A DNA stretch of 64,000 bases, from positions 14,055,017-14,119,016 of the forward strand of contig NC_084587.1 of the NCBI RefSeq assembly GCF_033807715.1, in the 5' to 3' direction. Position 1 is the stretch's first letter. Every line of letters starts with the position of its first letter. Under the pieces are notes generated by a model. That model made no database searches and was not told where the DNA came from. It was given only the letters and a program-made list of their open reading frames with translations. Position numbers and translations under genes: made by a program. Shown piece after piece: positions 47,065 through 58,441 of this stretch. This DNA comes from Cololabis saira (taxonomy: Eukaryota; Chordata; Actinopteri; Beloniformes; Belonidae).

Positions 47065-47815
47065 AATACTAATAATAATAATAATAATAATAATAAATGT
47101 AATTTATAATGCACTTTCCATTCAGTGAATCTCAAAGTGCTACAAGAAAAAAATAAATAAATAATTGATCATAGCTGGCGTACGATTTGCTAAAAAGGTG
47201 GGTTTTAAGCCCTCTCTTAAAAGAGTCAATTGACTGTGGTTCTCTCAGGTGGGCAGGGAGGGCTTTCCACCGTTTAGGGGCAACGGAGCAGAAGGCCCGG
47301 TCTCCCATAGTGACCAGTTTAGTCTTGGTGGGTTTGAGGAGGTTGTTCTTGTTTGTTGAACGGGTGCGGGTGGGCTGAGTATGGATCAACTCCTTGAGGT
47401 AAGCGGGCGCGTTGCCGTGGACGCATTGGTAGGTGAGTAGGGAGATTTTGTATTCTGTCCGGGAGGAGATGGGGAGCCAGTGCAGTGAGTGGAGGATGGG
47501 AGTGATGTGGTCGTATTCGTGCACTCTCATCAGGATCCTAGCAACACTGTTCTGAATGTATTGGAGCTTTTTAAGGCTCTTGCTTGGGATCCCGATGAGA
47601 AGTGCATTGCAGTAATCGAGCCTGTAGGAGATGAAGGCGTGGACCACTTTTTCGGCATCTTTCGGGGACAGGATGGGGCGGAGTTTGGCTATGTTTTTGA
47701 GGTGGAAGAAGGATGTTTGACGGAGGTGATTGATGTGGGCCTCATAGTTGAGGTGGGGGTCCATTCTGACACCATAAGTCTCAGTGTCTCTGTAGAAAAT
47801 CTATGTTTTCATGTG
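47031..47815 (-). mobile_element. CR1/L2-type LINE 3' portion with (ATT)n tail
   Basis: A 5'-truncated LINE on the minus strand. It keeps the last third of the reverse transcriptase (see 47132-47800), then CACTTTGAGATTCACTG and GTGCATTATAAATTACATTT, then an ATT microsatellite tail (AAT on plus, 47031-47095). CACTTTGAG followed by a TATAAAT motif and ATT repeats is typical of L2-type tails. Confidence 0.87.
47132..47800 (-). pseudogene. LINE reverse transcriptase C-terminal part
   Basis: The minus strand is open for 210 codons from the ATG at 47764. It begins MDPHLNYEAHINHLRQTSFF and includes SYRLDYCNALLIGIP, IQNSVARIL, HSLHWLPISSRTEYKI and FKRGLKTHLFS. These are landmarks of the thumb and connection region of CR1/L2-clade reverse transcriptases. 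In-frame homology continues upstream (ETYGVR) to about 47800. The catalytic FADD-type motif is absent because the copy is 5'-truncated, so it cannot act on its own. Confidence 0.88.
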
Positions 47816-47855
47816 GTACTGCTTTAGAGGAAGCAGTGATTTAAGTCCTTTAAGA

Positions 47856-48020
47856 CAGTGGTCTTCAACCCCGGTCCTCTGGGCCCACTGTCCTGCATGT
47901 GTAGATGTTTCCCTGCTCCACCACACCCTCATAGAAAATCATTACCAGACTTGGGAAGGCCTTGATGACAAGTTGACGATGACCCTTAATTAGAATCAGG
48001 TGCAAATAAAACATGCATGA
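47856..48020. repeat. partial CAGTGGTCTTCAACCCCGG repeat
   Basis: CAGTGGTCTTCAACCCCGGT, followed by CCTGCATGTGTAGATGTTTC and CCCTGCTCC, is text I recognise as a recurrent fish interspersed repeat, possibly hAT-derived. The expected inverted right end is not found, so the copy is probably truncated. Confidence 0.5.
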
Positions 48021-48085
48021 CAGCGGACCCGAGAAGAAGAATGAGGATGTCTGGCCAGAATATAACTTGTAGCCTATATTAGACA

Positions 48086-49210
48086 TAGGGCTGCAGACTA
48101 TTTTAATAGTCGACTAGTCACCGACTATTGAAACGATTAGTCGACTAATCGGATAATTAGTAATTAAAAAAAAAAATGAGTATGAGGTTGCATTAATTAT
48201 GTGGCAAATGATAATAAACACAAGAAAGATGGCACCAGAGCCCTGCTATAGCGGGACTGTTTTCTTCATCCTACTCCCGCTGCATTTCTGACCATTACCA
48301 CCTGCAACGTGTGTTACACTCCCACCCCTCTCGCAAAACTCATGAATTCATGCCCGCACGGGATGCATTGATTTAGTGTCTTCTCCCGTCCCGCAAGAGA
48401 AAAGTCCAGACAAATCCATCTGATTTAATGTTAACATGATAATGTTATCATGACAATCATGATAATTGTGGAGTTTGATGGATAATTGACAGTTCATAGG
48501 CACCTGACTGAAAGTTAGATGCAAATTCATCATTGTCATCAGCGCACAAGCCTTTTTTCGCCTTTCGCGCTGCATCAATTATGTGATTGAGGTTATAGCA
48601 ACGAGAGTAGCTATGAGTGGCTCAAATAATACTAATAAATAACATAAAATAAACAAAGTTTAGAATGAAACGAATTAATTTATTTGCTGTGGAGGAAGAG
48701 AATGCTGATGACCGACTGCGGTCCCGTGCGTCTCTTCCAAGATGCGCCACAGACACTAAACGCAGTTTCTCAAAATATCTGACTTAATTTAATACTTTGT
48801 CAGGCATAACGTTAAAGCTTTCTTTTAAAGCCAAAATACGCTTAATATCTTACCAAGGCGACTCCGTTTCGTTCAGCACTCCGACGTGCTTTCTCTTCAA
48901 ATGCATTACCGACGTGCTCCCGTGAAAAGCAACGTCGGCTTTGCAAACCCTGCAAGTAATCTTTTTATTCACCGTATCGAGGCTAAAATGCTCCCAAACT
49001 TTTTATTTTATTTTTTATCAAAGTGTTATTACCCGCAGCTGCGCTCAGACGCTGTCGTGCATGCGCGACTCGACAGAGATTGTATTGAAGTGAGACGCCT
49101 CACTCCATTGGAAAAACACGTCTGGCGACAATTGTCGACAATGGAATTCATTGTCGACAATTTTGATTATCGATTTTTGTCGACAACGTCGACGAATCGT
49201 TGCAGCCCTA
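48086..49210 (-). mobile_element. hAT-BED element, family 2, second copy
   Basis: Left end TAGGGCTGCAGACTATTTTA and inverted right end TAGGGCTGCAACGATTCGTC are flanked by ATTAGACA (48078-48085) and ATTACACA (49211-49218), one mismatch. It is 1125 bp. It carries a minus-strand BED finger exon and a segment (48178-48231) also present in the unrelated-looking MITE at 5153. Confidence 0.9.
48853..49002 (-). pseudogene. BED zinc-finger first exon of hAT transposase
   Basis: The minus strand reads KVWEHFSLDTVNKKITCRVC, then KADVAFHGSTSVMHLKRKHV. It shows the BED finger layout: aromatic start V-W-E-H-F, Cys-x2-Cys, then His-x4-His (HLKRKH). The open segment ends at CCTTG|GTAAGA, a good splice donor, suggesting a spliced transposase gene in the parent element. 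A stop codon lies directly before the K, so the upstream part is degraded. BED fingers are known DNA-binding domains of hAT transposases. Confidence 0.85.
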
Positions 49211-49218
49211 ATTACACA

Positions 49219-50133
49219 GTCATCTTGAAGGTGATGGTGGTGCAGGTAACACGAGAAACTGACAAAAGGAGCCAAAAGTGGCCATATTGTTGACCGTTCA
49301 AGAACATGAACCCAACCGCAGCAACAGCAACCTCAGTCTGAAACAGAAAACATGGACACCATGTACGCAAGAGTTCAATGAAGGCCTTAAAAAACAAAAC
49401 AACAAAAAAATGGATCAGCAGTGAAATACAGCCGTTATTCCCGATTCATGTGACTATCACCACTTCAGCATTACCATCAGCAGTGTGGATGCAAACAGGA
49501 AAAAAAAGCCAGTGAACTCAGTTTTTGGGGAAGTTCCCCAGTGAAACGCTTCCTCAGGGAGTTCCCAGAGCTGTTTGGTCTGAAAGCAACTAGTGTTTCA
49601 TTCATCTCGTCTATAGTCAACTGTATGACCAAAATGTCTCTGTCTGAGATGTTTAATACTCTTAATGATTGTTAATACCATATTAGTTAGGGTCAATGAA
49701 TCCACTCTGGAACCAAATAATCTCAGAAATGTAATAAAACTCAGTCAGAGCTTCTGAATTATGTTCCTTATTCAATTGGATTTGTCAAGACCGGATCTTA
49801 CTAATTTGTGTATCTGTGTTTATTTGCAGATAATGTGAACGACTGTGAGGGGGAAAAATATTAATACTTAAATATTCTCCGATGCCTTACATAGTTCATC
49901 ATGATATTTGATGAGATATTTGACAGAAATGCACCATTGGACAGTTATTTTCCTTAATTCACTTTGGAGTGATGTCTGTATACTGTATACATGCAAGTAA
50001 GTATGTACAGACACAAGCGCACACAGGACCACATCACATAAATGCTCATTATCCCCAGCACTGGTCTTCAGCAGTCGTCCTTCTGTAGTAAACTTCACTT
50101 GCTTTTGGGGTTTTTATCATTCTCCCTTCATGT
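49219..50133. other. no recognised feature
   Basis: Unique-looking AT-rich interval between two BED-hAT elements. Confidence 0.4.
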
Positions 50134-50141
50134 AAACAGGC

Positions 50142-50974
50142 TAGGGATGGGCGGTATGGACTAAAAAATGTATCACAATAATTTCTGGCATTTATCCCGA
50201 TAACGATAAAAATGACGATAAAAAAATACCAATTCAACTCCACCTTTTTAACTATAAATCTATCACCACATTCAGTCTTTGGCACCTCCAAAATACTGCT
50301 CTAAAAGAATACTAAACTACACCAATTAAATTGAATTAATAAAAACCTATTAAATTAGTACACCTGTACTGCAAAACTGTAATGACTCAAATTAAAAACA
50401 AGTTTCAACAGATTCAACATTTAGTCAAACTGTATGGCTTAAACAGTGGGATAACAGTGCAAACAGCAAAAGTACCATCGTTGTTCAAGTTTTCTTAGCT
50501 TATAAAATCACAAAGTAGAAAAAAATACAACCTGATAAATAAGGAAACAGGACAAATAAATAAAAGTTCACTGAAAATAAAATCCTATCAGTGATGACCT
50601 CTTCTAATATAAATACAGTAAAATGTGCAAATTAACCTGTAGTTGTCACAAATTAGATACTATTGCAATTTTTTTTCCGTAATAGTCAAACGTTATATCA
50701 AAATGTAACAACCATTTCCTTCTGTTTTTGCAGACTCTGCATATAATAGATGATGTTTGCTCCTCGTCTCTCTTTTTAAATCCAAACCAGTTCCAGATAA
50801 CGGAGCTGGAGCCTCGTTTAACAACGAGCTCCTTGCTCTCAGATCCACCTTCCGCCATGTTTGTTACACAAAAACGTCATCAACGGGAATTTATCGTTTT
50901 TACCGCGAGATGACAATTTTTTACCGTGGGGAATTTTTTTGATATCGTGAACGGTAAAATATCGCCCATTCCTA
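50142..50974 (-). mobile_element. hAT-BED MITE, copy 3
   Basis: Starts TAGGGATGGGCGGTATGGAC and ends with the inverted TAGGAATGGGCGATATTTTA. AAACAGGC is perfectly duplicated (50134-50141, 50975-50982). It is 833 bp and nearly collinear with copy 4 at 52199. A BED finger N-terminal part is readable on the minus strand. Confidence 0.95.
50646..50858 (-). pseudogene. BED zinc-finger remnant, copy 3
   Basis: A 70-codon minus-strand ORF from ATG begins MAEGGSESKELVVKRGSSSV and continues IWNWFGFKKRDEEQTSSIIC-RVCK. The W-x-W-F-G-F start and Cys-x2-Cys are those of a BED finger. After CRVCKN the reading becomes AT-rich and the His pair is missing, so an internal deletion removed the second half. The ATG lies in CGCCATG on the complement with a purine-rich context and is the likely native start. 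Confidence 0.8.
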
Positions 50975-50982
50975 AAACAGGC

Positions 50983-51071
50983 TCTATATGCTGCGATGGG
51001 AAAGCATAACGGATCCACCAAAGAGTGTGTACAACTATTAGGTAGTACTACGCTGCTCCATTGTTTGAGTC

Positions 51072-51111
<40 letters not shown>

Positions 51112-52190
51112 AGGCTCCTGCCTCCATTGTGATTATGGTGAGTCCATCAAAGGCTGGAGAGGGTACTGGCGAGGCATTTGGTCCACTGTCTGCTTCACAC
51201 TTCCTTTGTTTGTGTGTGTGTTTGTATGAGAGCTGGCCCAAGCCCCTGTCTCCTTACACTTCCTCCTCGCCATTGTGTATGGAAACATTTGCTCTCCCTT
51301 TTTCTTTCTCTTTCTCTAGTCAGTGTCTTATTGGCTGATCCCCAAGACTATGGATGAACTATTTCTGGAGATTCCTGTTATGAAAAGATTATTCACTCCA
51401 CCTACACCCCATCTGTTTATGTCTCTCTCTCTCTCTCTTTCTCTCACACACACATAGCAGCTTAATCCATTATCTCAGCCTCCATCAGTGAAAGGCAGAG
51501 GAAAGATGCTTGTCACTGGAGGCATGTAGATGCAAGTCTTAAGCATTTCGATGGCCATGGCAGCTATATAGATGAAGGCACACCTCTAAGTATAATAAAT
51601 ATGGATGTGAATCTTTCTACTCCAGACATGAGCGAAATATGGCAGAAATGCTGGAACAGGCCCCGACTCAGTCTAATCCCCTTTTATTGAAGAATAATAA
51701 GGAAGAATGGATGCATTTTGCTTGTGATTTGTAGATGTGAGTGAAAACACTGTGTATACTACTTTTCTTTGCTGGCTTAAATAGAGATCAAGATTGGACT
51801 AAAGATTTTTCTCTGCCACTGACGGCTCAGTGAGGTCAGCGGTTTTGAAGGCAGAGCCAGTCTTGAGTGCCTGGAAAAAGAGAAAACTACATTCACATTA
51901 GCCTGTTTTCTGCAACCTTATTAACGTTTCAAGTGTTTGTCTGAACAAATCACGGTTCACAAGACACCACTGCAAACGTATGTCACACGAGCATCCATAT
52001 TCACGGGCAAGCGCACACACAAGTGAAGACAGACTCAAAATTTCTGGAAATTTCCATCATAAGGGCTTTCCATCTCCACAGGTAGAGTGTTGGGTTGTTA
52101 CTTTGCTGTTCCTGGTGTTGGTTGGTGTTTACACTGTTGTTCAGGAGCATCTGTGTGGGATATTTCGCTAATGATCATATGATATAGGCT
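50983..52190. other. no recognised gene; (GT)n at 51072-51112
   Basis: Unique-looking except for a GT run of about 40 bp (51072-51112) and a TC/CA patch (51423-51457). No exon recognised. Confidence 0.45.
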
Positions 52191-52198
52191 TAGCAAAC

Positions 52199-53051
52199 CA
52201 GGGATGGGCGGTATGGACTAAAAAATGTATCACAATAATTTCTGGCATTTATCCCGATAACGATAAAAATGACGATAAAAAAAATACCAATTCAACTCCA
52301 CCTTTGTAACTATAAATCTATCACCACATTCAGTCTTTGGAGCCCCCAAAACACTGCTCTAAAAGATACTAAATACTACTAAACTACACCAATTAAATTG
52401 AATTAATAAAAACCAATTAAATAAATACACCTGTATTGCATAACTGTAATGACTCAAATGAAACAAGTTTGAAATGTAAGAACAGATTCAACATTTATTC
52501 AAACTGCATGGCTTAAACAGTGGGATAACAGTGCAAACAGCAAAAGTACCATCGTTGTTCAAGTTTTCTTAGCTTATAAAATCACAAAGTAGAAAAAAAT
52601 ACAACCTGATAAATAAAGAAACAGGACAAATAAATAAAAGTTCACTGAAAATAAAATCCTATCAGTGATGACCTCTTCTAATATAAATAAAATGTGCAAA
52701 TTAACCTGTGGTTGGAACATGCCACAAATTAGATACTATTGCAATTTTTTTTCGTAATAGTCAAACGTTATATCAAAATGTAACAACCATTTCCTTCTGT
52801 TTTTGCAGACTCTGCATAGATAGATGATGTTTGCTCCGCGTCACTCTTTTTAAATCCAAACCAGTTCCAGATAACGGAGCTGGAACCTCGTTTAACAACG
52901 AGCTCCTCGCTCTCAGATCCGCCTTCCGCCATGTTTGTTACACAAAAACGTCATCAACGGGAATTTATCCTTTTTACCGCAAGATGACAAATTCTTACCG
53001 TTGGAAATTTTTTGGACGGTATATCGTGAACGGTAAAATATCGCCCATTCC
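52199..53051 (-). mobile_element. hAT-BED MITE, copy 4
   Basis: Nearly identical to copy 3 and in the same orientation, 2057 bp downstream. The left end reads CAGGGATGGGCGGTATGGAC. The flanks TAGCAAAC (52191-52198) and TAGCAAGC (53052-53059) give an 8-bp duplication with one mismatch. Confidence 0.93.
52805..52932 (-). pseudogene. BED zinc-finger remnant, copy 4
   Basis: From ATG at 52932 the minus strand encodes MAEGGSESEELVVKRGSSSV, then IWNWFGFKKSDAEQTSS. One base fewer than copy 3 shifts the frame just before the Cys-x2-Cys pair (the CRVCK text is in another frame). Thus copies 3 and 4 decayed separately after insertion or were copied from different masters. Confidence 0.75.
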
Positions 53052-53061
53052 TAGCAAGCAG

Positions 53062-53851
53062 CAACCAAAAAGAGCAAATGATGAGGACTTCAGGTCCAAA
53101 ATGTTCCCTCTGCCGAGGGTTGATCTCACCAGAGTGCTGTGAATGTAAGGTGTAACTGTAACAAAGATTTCATGTTTCAAAAAGAAAACTTGCAGTGTGA
53201 GCAGATATTGAATGTTGCAACTAACCAGGTTTATACTGAGATTAGATTTAAATTGGTATTGATAAGTTGATGGTGTTGTATTTGATCAAGCAACCTAGCT
53301 TTGGAGTGACCTCGTTTTTAGCCCCGCACACGCAGCATTTCTTAGGTGGGACATTTTTGCTGATACTCTGCCCCGCCGCATGTGTCTACAAGCCTGAGGG
53401 AGAACAGCGGGACATTTTTGCGGGTTCCACCTTGGGAGGACGTATCAGAGGCGGATAAAAGGGGGAATGTATTCTCTGTGTAAGCACAAGCTGGCGTTGC
53501 GAAACGCGTCAGCTCTGATCGATAGCGCTCCTGTCACTCACATGACCCTGACATTCTGGCTGTTTACTTTAGTCTGTGTGAAATCCAAAGACAAACAGTT
53601 CAACAAGAAGAACTTTTTTTGCGCAAATATTATGTTTACGGACACGAGGGACTGGGAGGGTTTTGATCTGAAAACAAGAAAAATCCCTAAAATCCATGAA
53701 AACGTACTAAGTAGGAAGAAAAAGAAAATTGAATTCTTAGATTAAAGGCAAAATTCTGACCTTATTTTTAGAAATAAAAAAAAAATCCTCCCTAAACATT
53801 TTTTTGTTGTTTTACGTTACTGGAAAAAGTCAGAATTCTCAGATTAAAGTC
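53062..53851. other. no recognised gene; TCAGAATT-rich right part
   Basis: A 92-codon ORF at 53467-53745 shows no domain I know. The last 100 bp repeats GAATTCTCAGATTAAAG text on a small scale, which continues beyond the fold-back element, so that element seems to have landed in an older repeat. Confidence 0.4.
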
Positions 53852-53859
53852 AGAATTGT

Positions 53860-54547
53860 ACGACGGAGTATTAGGGCCAAACAAAAAAAGGAAATTACGA
53901 GAATAAAGTTATAATGTAATGAGAATAAAGTCGTAAAATTACGAGAATAAAGTCATAATGTAATGAGAATAAAGTCGGAAAATTACGAGAATAAAGTCAT
54001 AATATTACGAGAATAAAGTCGTAAAATTACGAGAATAAAGTCATAATATTACGAGAATAAAGTCGTAAAATTACGAGAATAAAGTCATAATATTACGAGA
54101 ATAAAGTCATAATATTACGAGAATAAAGTCGTAAAATTACGAGAATAAAGTCATAATATTACGAGAATAAAGTCGTAATATATTATAAATATATAAATAT
54201 AACTTCACAAGATGCTCAATATTCCTCATTTTAACACAGGGAGAAGACTGCTCTTCCTGTTAGAGTTCTCATAAATTATATTCTCATAATATTACGACTT
54301 TATTCTCGCAACATTACGACTTTATTCTCGTAATGTTACGACTTTATTCTCGTAATTTTACGACTTTATTCTCGTAATATTACGACTTTATTCTCATAAT
54401 ATTACGACTTTATTCTATTACGACTTTATTCTCGCAACATTACGACTTTATTCTCGTAATTTTACGACTTTATTCTCATTATATTATGACTTTATTCTCG
54501 TAATTTCCAATTTTTTTTGTCTTAGTTTGGCCCTAATACTCCGTCGT
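53860..54547. mobile_element. fold-back MITE with tandem-repeat arms
   Basis: ACGACGGAGTATTAGGGCCA at the left is mirrored exactly at the right. AGAATTGT is perfectly duplicated (53852-53859, 54548-54555). Each arm is a tandem array of about 20-bp units (TTACGAGAATAAAGTCGTAA alternating with TTACGAGAATAAAGTCATAA); the right arm carries the complement. A non-repetitive spacer lies at about 54180-54285. An 8-bp duplication suggests hAT, but the ends are not typical, so the superfamily is open. Confidence 0.88.
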
Positions 54548-54555
54548 AGAATTGT

Positions 54556-56020
54556 GACTTTTTTCTCAGAAGTCTATTTTTTTTTTCTTCAGTGTCCCTA
54601 ATCCTCTTCCGTAAAAACGTCATATGGTCGGCTGGTGGATGTTTTTGAAACTCTCTGAGATAGATGCAGCTGGTAACCTGTGACCATCTTTCGCCTTAAA
54701 TGTCCAATGAATGCTCCTTTTGAATGCTTCTGCTTTACATTTGTAAATAAATCAATAAAAACCCCACTTCTGTTATGGCCTTATTGGAAATACCTGATCA
54801 CATTATGAAAAGACAATGAGAGTATAGCAGTTTGCAGATATTCATAAACCAAGATTGAACTCCCAAAGGGTCACGCATGACCTTTGCAGACCAGTAATTT
54901 GGTTATCTGTTCTGTGAGTTTCTGCTGAAACAGCCTTGGGTGTTTGTGGTTGTGTTGGACTAACACGTCCACCAACTGACCCTCGTTTGGCCCCGGTGTT
55001 TAGGGTTAGGACCAGCAGGGAAAAAAGAAAAAACAGCATTAACCTCAAGGCAAACCTGGAGGACGACTCCGAAGCCCGGGATCCCTTGTCTACATTCTGC
55101 ATCTGACTTCTCATCTTATATTTTTCTCTCTTCTACATTCATGTCATTTTCCTCTTATTTTTGTGACTGTCTGTCTTTGCTTTCAGGAAAATCTTTAACA
55201 AGTCACACTTCTATGATTCCTAGTCCTCAGCTGTTTTCATTTTTCCTCTTTGAGCCTTTCCTTCTGTCTGTCGGGGTCAGAGGTGACGCTGTAAACTTTA
55301 CAACCTACAACAGTAGCTTCACCTAACAACTGAGTGGCTGACGGGCAACAAGAGTACTTTTATTAAAAATCTAAAGTATAATTTGCAATATCTGGGCCTT
55401 TATTTTCTCAGCATAGAAGTGGTGATTAGAAACCACAACACACATAGCTAAAATTTACCATGAAGCACGAGATAATCCACTCAAACTTCCACGGCTTGAA
55501 GGTAAAGTTTTCATTTTTAATCCCCTTTTCTAAGGACTAGTTCCATATAATACTGGTTCTAATCCCTTGTGTGTATCTGCTCTAATACTGATGCATCTGC
55601 TCATTTCCTCTCTTTTGTCCAAAGCCCTTATTATACTTGTGCGTATTTGATTTGTATCTGAATCATAAGCCAAACAAGCGCCTGACTCTGGCAATCTTTG
55701 ATGAAGAGCGATTGTAGACACTAAAGAGACGTGCCCATTCGCCCCGGAGCTACTGGCAACAGCGGCAGTCTGCTCGTCTGATCTCTCACAATTTACCACA
55801 CACATTCGTCAACAGTCCAACCATTATGGTGTTATTTACCAGCACAAAACAAGCTGAGAGGGTGAACCCTCTCAGCTCTGTGCAGGGTTGTTGACCCGTC
55901 TCAGAAGACATAGCTTTGGGTTGGCGTTTTGGGTGCAGCCTCTGGGTGGTCAGGTTGTGTAGCTGGGGGATTGGCCTTGTTTGGTAATCTTTCTTCATCT
56001 CTGCTTCCGCCCTGTGCTTT
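54556..56020. other. no recognised feature
   Basis: Unique-looking DNA. ORFs at 54842-55114 and 55530-55805 show no recognisable domain. Confidence 0.4.
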
Positions 56021-56021
56021 C

Positions 56022-56044
56022 TCTCTCTCTCTCTCTCTCTCTGC

Positions 56045-56106
<62 letters not shown>
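56022..56106 (+). repeat. (CT)n then (CA)n microsatellite
   Basis: About 22 bp of CT, a GCCG interruption, then about 60 bp of CA. ORFs across it are artefacts. Confidence 0.97.
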
Positions 56107-56109
<3 letters not shown>

Positions 56110-58102
56110 ACACACGATAATTATCTCTCTTCCTCTATGCAGGTTGCAGAGTTAGTAGTCTTCAGAAAATGATGTTCTTCACTAATGAACTCATAAGATT
56201 ACTTACTTATTTGTCTTTCGACAGCTTCACCGAGGGCAGGGCCAATTCTGTCCTCACTTGAGCTAATTATTGTCATTACATTTTGAATAATGTGTCCACA
56301 ACTTCAAGCACGGAAAACTAAAGGCTCAAGAGTTGATTTTCAATGCTCCATAATGATTTTCTTTTAGCAATGTTTGCTTCGTTCTTTATCAACTATTCCC
56401 TGACTTCAGGAGTCTTTTTTTCCAGAATGCATCTGTGTATTTATGAGATTGCATGTTTCATGCTTGGTGTTTTGCTGGAATTAGATCTATTTCCTGGCGT
56501 TTGGGATTCCACAGACCACCTGTGGCATTAGATGTGATGATAATAGTGACGAAATTCACCTATTTCAAGAATGAACAAGAAACAGAGTGCGGTAATATTG
56601 CAAAAACAAAAAGTCAAGTGAACACAGGTGCACTCTAAGAACAAAGAACTACCACAAAGACAGTGGATGACATGCAAACAAAAACACCAGGTGTAATAAA
56701 TGTAAAACATGTTATTCGGTCTATGAACATTGGCCCTGCTTAAGGTGAAAAGTAATTGAAGTTTCAGACCTATGAAGATTTGTTTTGTTGGTTTTTTTAT
56801 ACCTTTATGTTGCTCGCGTCATTTTGGCTAACAAACATGTTGGTGACAGTTTCTCCCACACTATGACACTCATTTTTGGGGGGATAAATGTTTTAAAAAA
56901 AAAAGAAAAAGTTACTCTTATCGCAATGCCCCCCAGTGGTGACGTTTAGCAAATAAAGTTTGTCAGAGCTCATCATGGGGTCGCCAGTTATTGACCCTTT
57001 TTACACCCGAGTTTAAAAATTCACGTTTCCATTACCCCTAGATTTTTGCAAAACCCAAATACCGAAAAAGAAAACCTGTATTAGAAACGGCTGCAATTCG
57101 AAAAAACACCTAAATATCGCGAAATTCGCAAAGTGGTTTTTCAAGCGATTTAATTATCCAGTTTATTGTAAAAGTGTAATGGAAACACTTTTTGCACATT
57201 TCCATGTCTTTGGCAGCAGTTTTTGCCCCCATTAGTACGATGTAGTTGTAACACGACTTAATAACGATACTTTACATAAGGGCTTTGCCTGTGAAAGATC
57301 ATTTGAATGATCATCAGCTGCTTTCATCATCTGACTTTTTTTCCACCGGCAGTAGTAGCAGAGTAAATATGTTTTTGTCCATCTTCTTCCATTTTGAAAT
57401 TTTCTTTTTCGTTGCTATAAAGAGAAGTCTCGCAGGATGAGATACGGAGAGTTACGAAAATTTTGCATATTCGAAACACACCGTTCAATGAAAACACCAT
57501 CCCCCTGCACATACTCGCTAATTCAGAGTTTTGAGTTTCTTTTGCAAAAAAGTGTGATGGAAAGACAACAAGTGATTTAATCACAACTGGACAGCCTTAA
57601 GCACAGAAGTAAATGTACCCAGAATGCACTTGGAGACACCTTGAGATCTAATCTCTTAAATCATTCTTGAAGGAGGTCTGGTCCACTTGTAACCACATTT
57701 TTGTCAGTAGTGTAAACACAATGCACCCTGGGCCACATAACAGATATGTTCTGTGTAGTTGGAAGGATCTACTCATTCACGCAGCAGTCAGGTCGTATTA
57801 CACAGTTCTGCACATTGCTAGGTAAAACACAACACATTTGGTCTTTGCAGGCAAAATCATGTATTGTTTTATTTGGCCAGTCCAGACATGTGGAGACACA
57901 TGTTTGTGCCAGAACAGACGCTTAGAGCTGTCCACTTGTGATTGGGTGACTCCAGACAGATTTTGATACCAGGTGTAAACATGGCTGTTACTCCAAGGCT
58001 GTTACTACGTTCTACTGAGACCTGGCTTTTCATGCTGCTCAGAGGTTTTGCTGCTCATTTCAACTGGCTGTCAAATATCACTGAAAAGAGAAAATCCATT
58101 CC
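56107..58102. other. no recognised gene; possible old MITE at 57010-57580
   Basis: Mostly unique-looking. Between 57010 and 57580, GTTTCCATTACC (57027) is echoed by GTAATGGAAAC-like text near 57178 and GTGATGGAAAG near 57552, together with TTTTGCAAAA motifs, hinting at a decayed inverted-repeat element. I could not define its ends. Confidence 0.35.
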
Positions 58103-58106
58103 TTAA

Positions 58107-58437
58107 AGGAGCATGAGGCAAGAATAAGAAATGAGACTCATTAGCGCCACGACGACCGTCGGGGGTACTGCAGCCAACAGCGAAGCCGGCACGGGAGAAC
58201 GGGGAGAACGCGTATGCAGCGTCATGTGACGTCACATCCGCAGGACAGCGCAGGAAATTCGGGCCCGGAATTGCAGCACATTTTGCAGCACACAGCCTGT
58301 TCAAGGCAATGGAGAGATACACTAGAGGGTTCATTCTTTTTGGTTTGGAACGCTTCATCTGACATTATTACTAGGAAACTTAAAACGTATACGCATTTTT
58401 TTTCATAAATCCTGCCTCAATCCTGCCTCATGCTCCT
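58107..58437. mobile_element. TTAA-target MITE (AGGAGCATGAGGCA ends)
   Basis: AGGAGCATGAGGCA at the left and TGCCTCATGCTCCT at the right are perfect inverted repeats with TTAA on both sides (58103-58106, 58438-58441). The 331-bp interior has a GC-rich centre with a small TGTGACGTCACA palindrome near 58225. No coding remnant; piggyBac or Kolobok origin cannot be decided. Confidence 0.88.
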
Positions 58438-58441
58438 TTAA

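Noticed and set aside
53860..54547. Bacterial-type terminator or hairpin RNA gene
   Set aside because: Size, tandem arms and the flanking duplication fit a fold-back transposable element; no evidence for a transcript.
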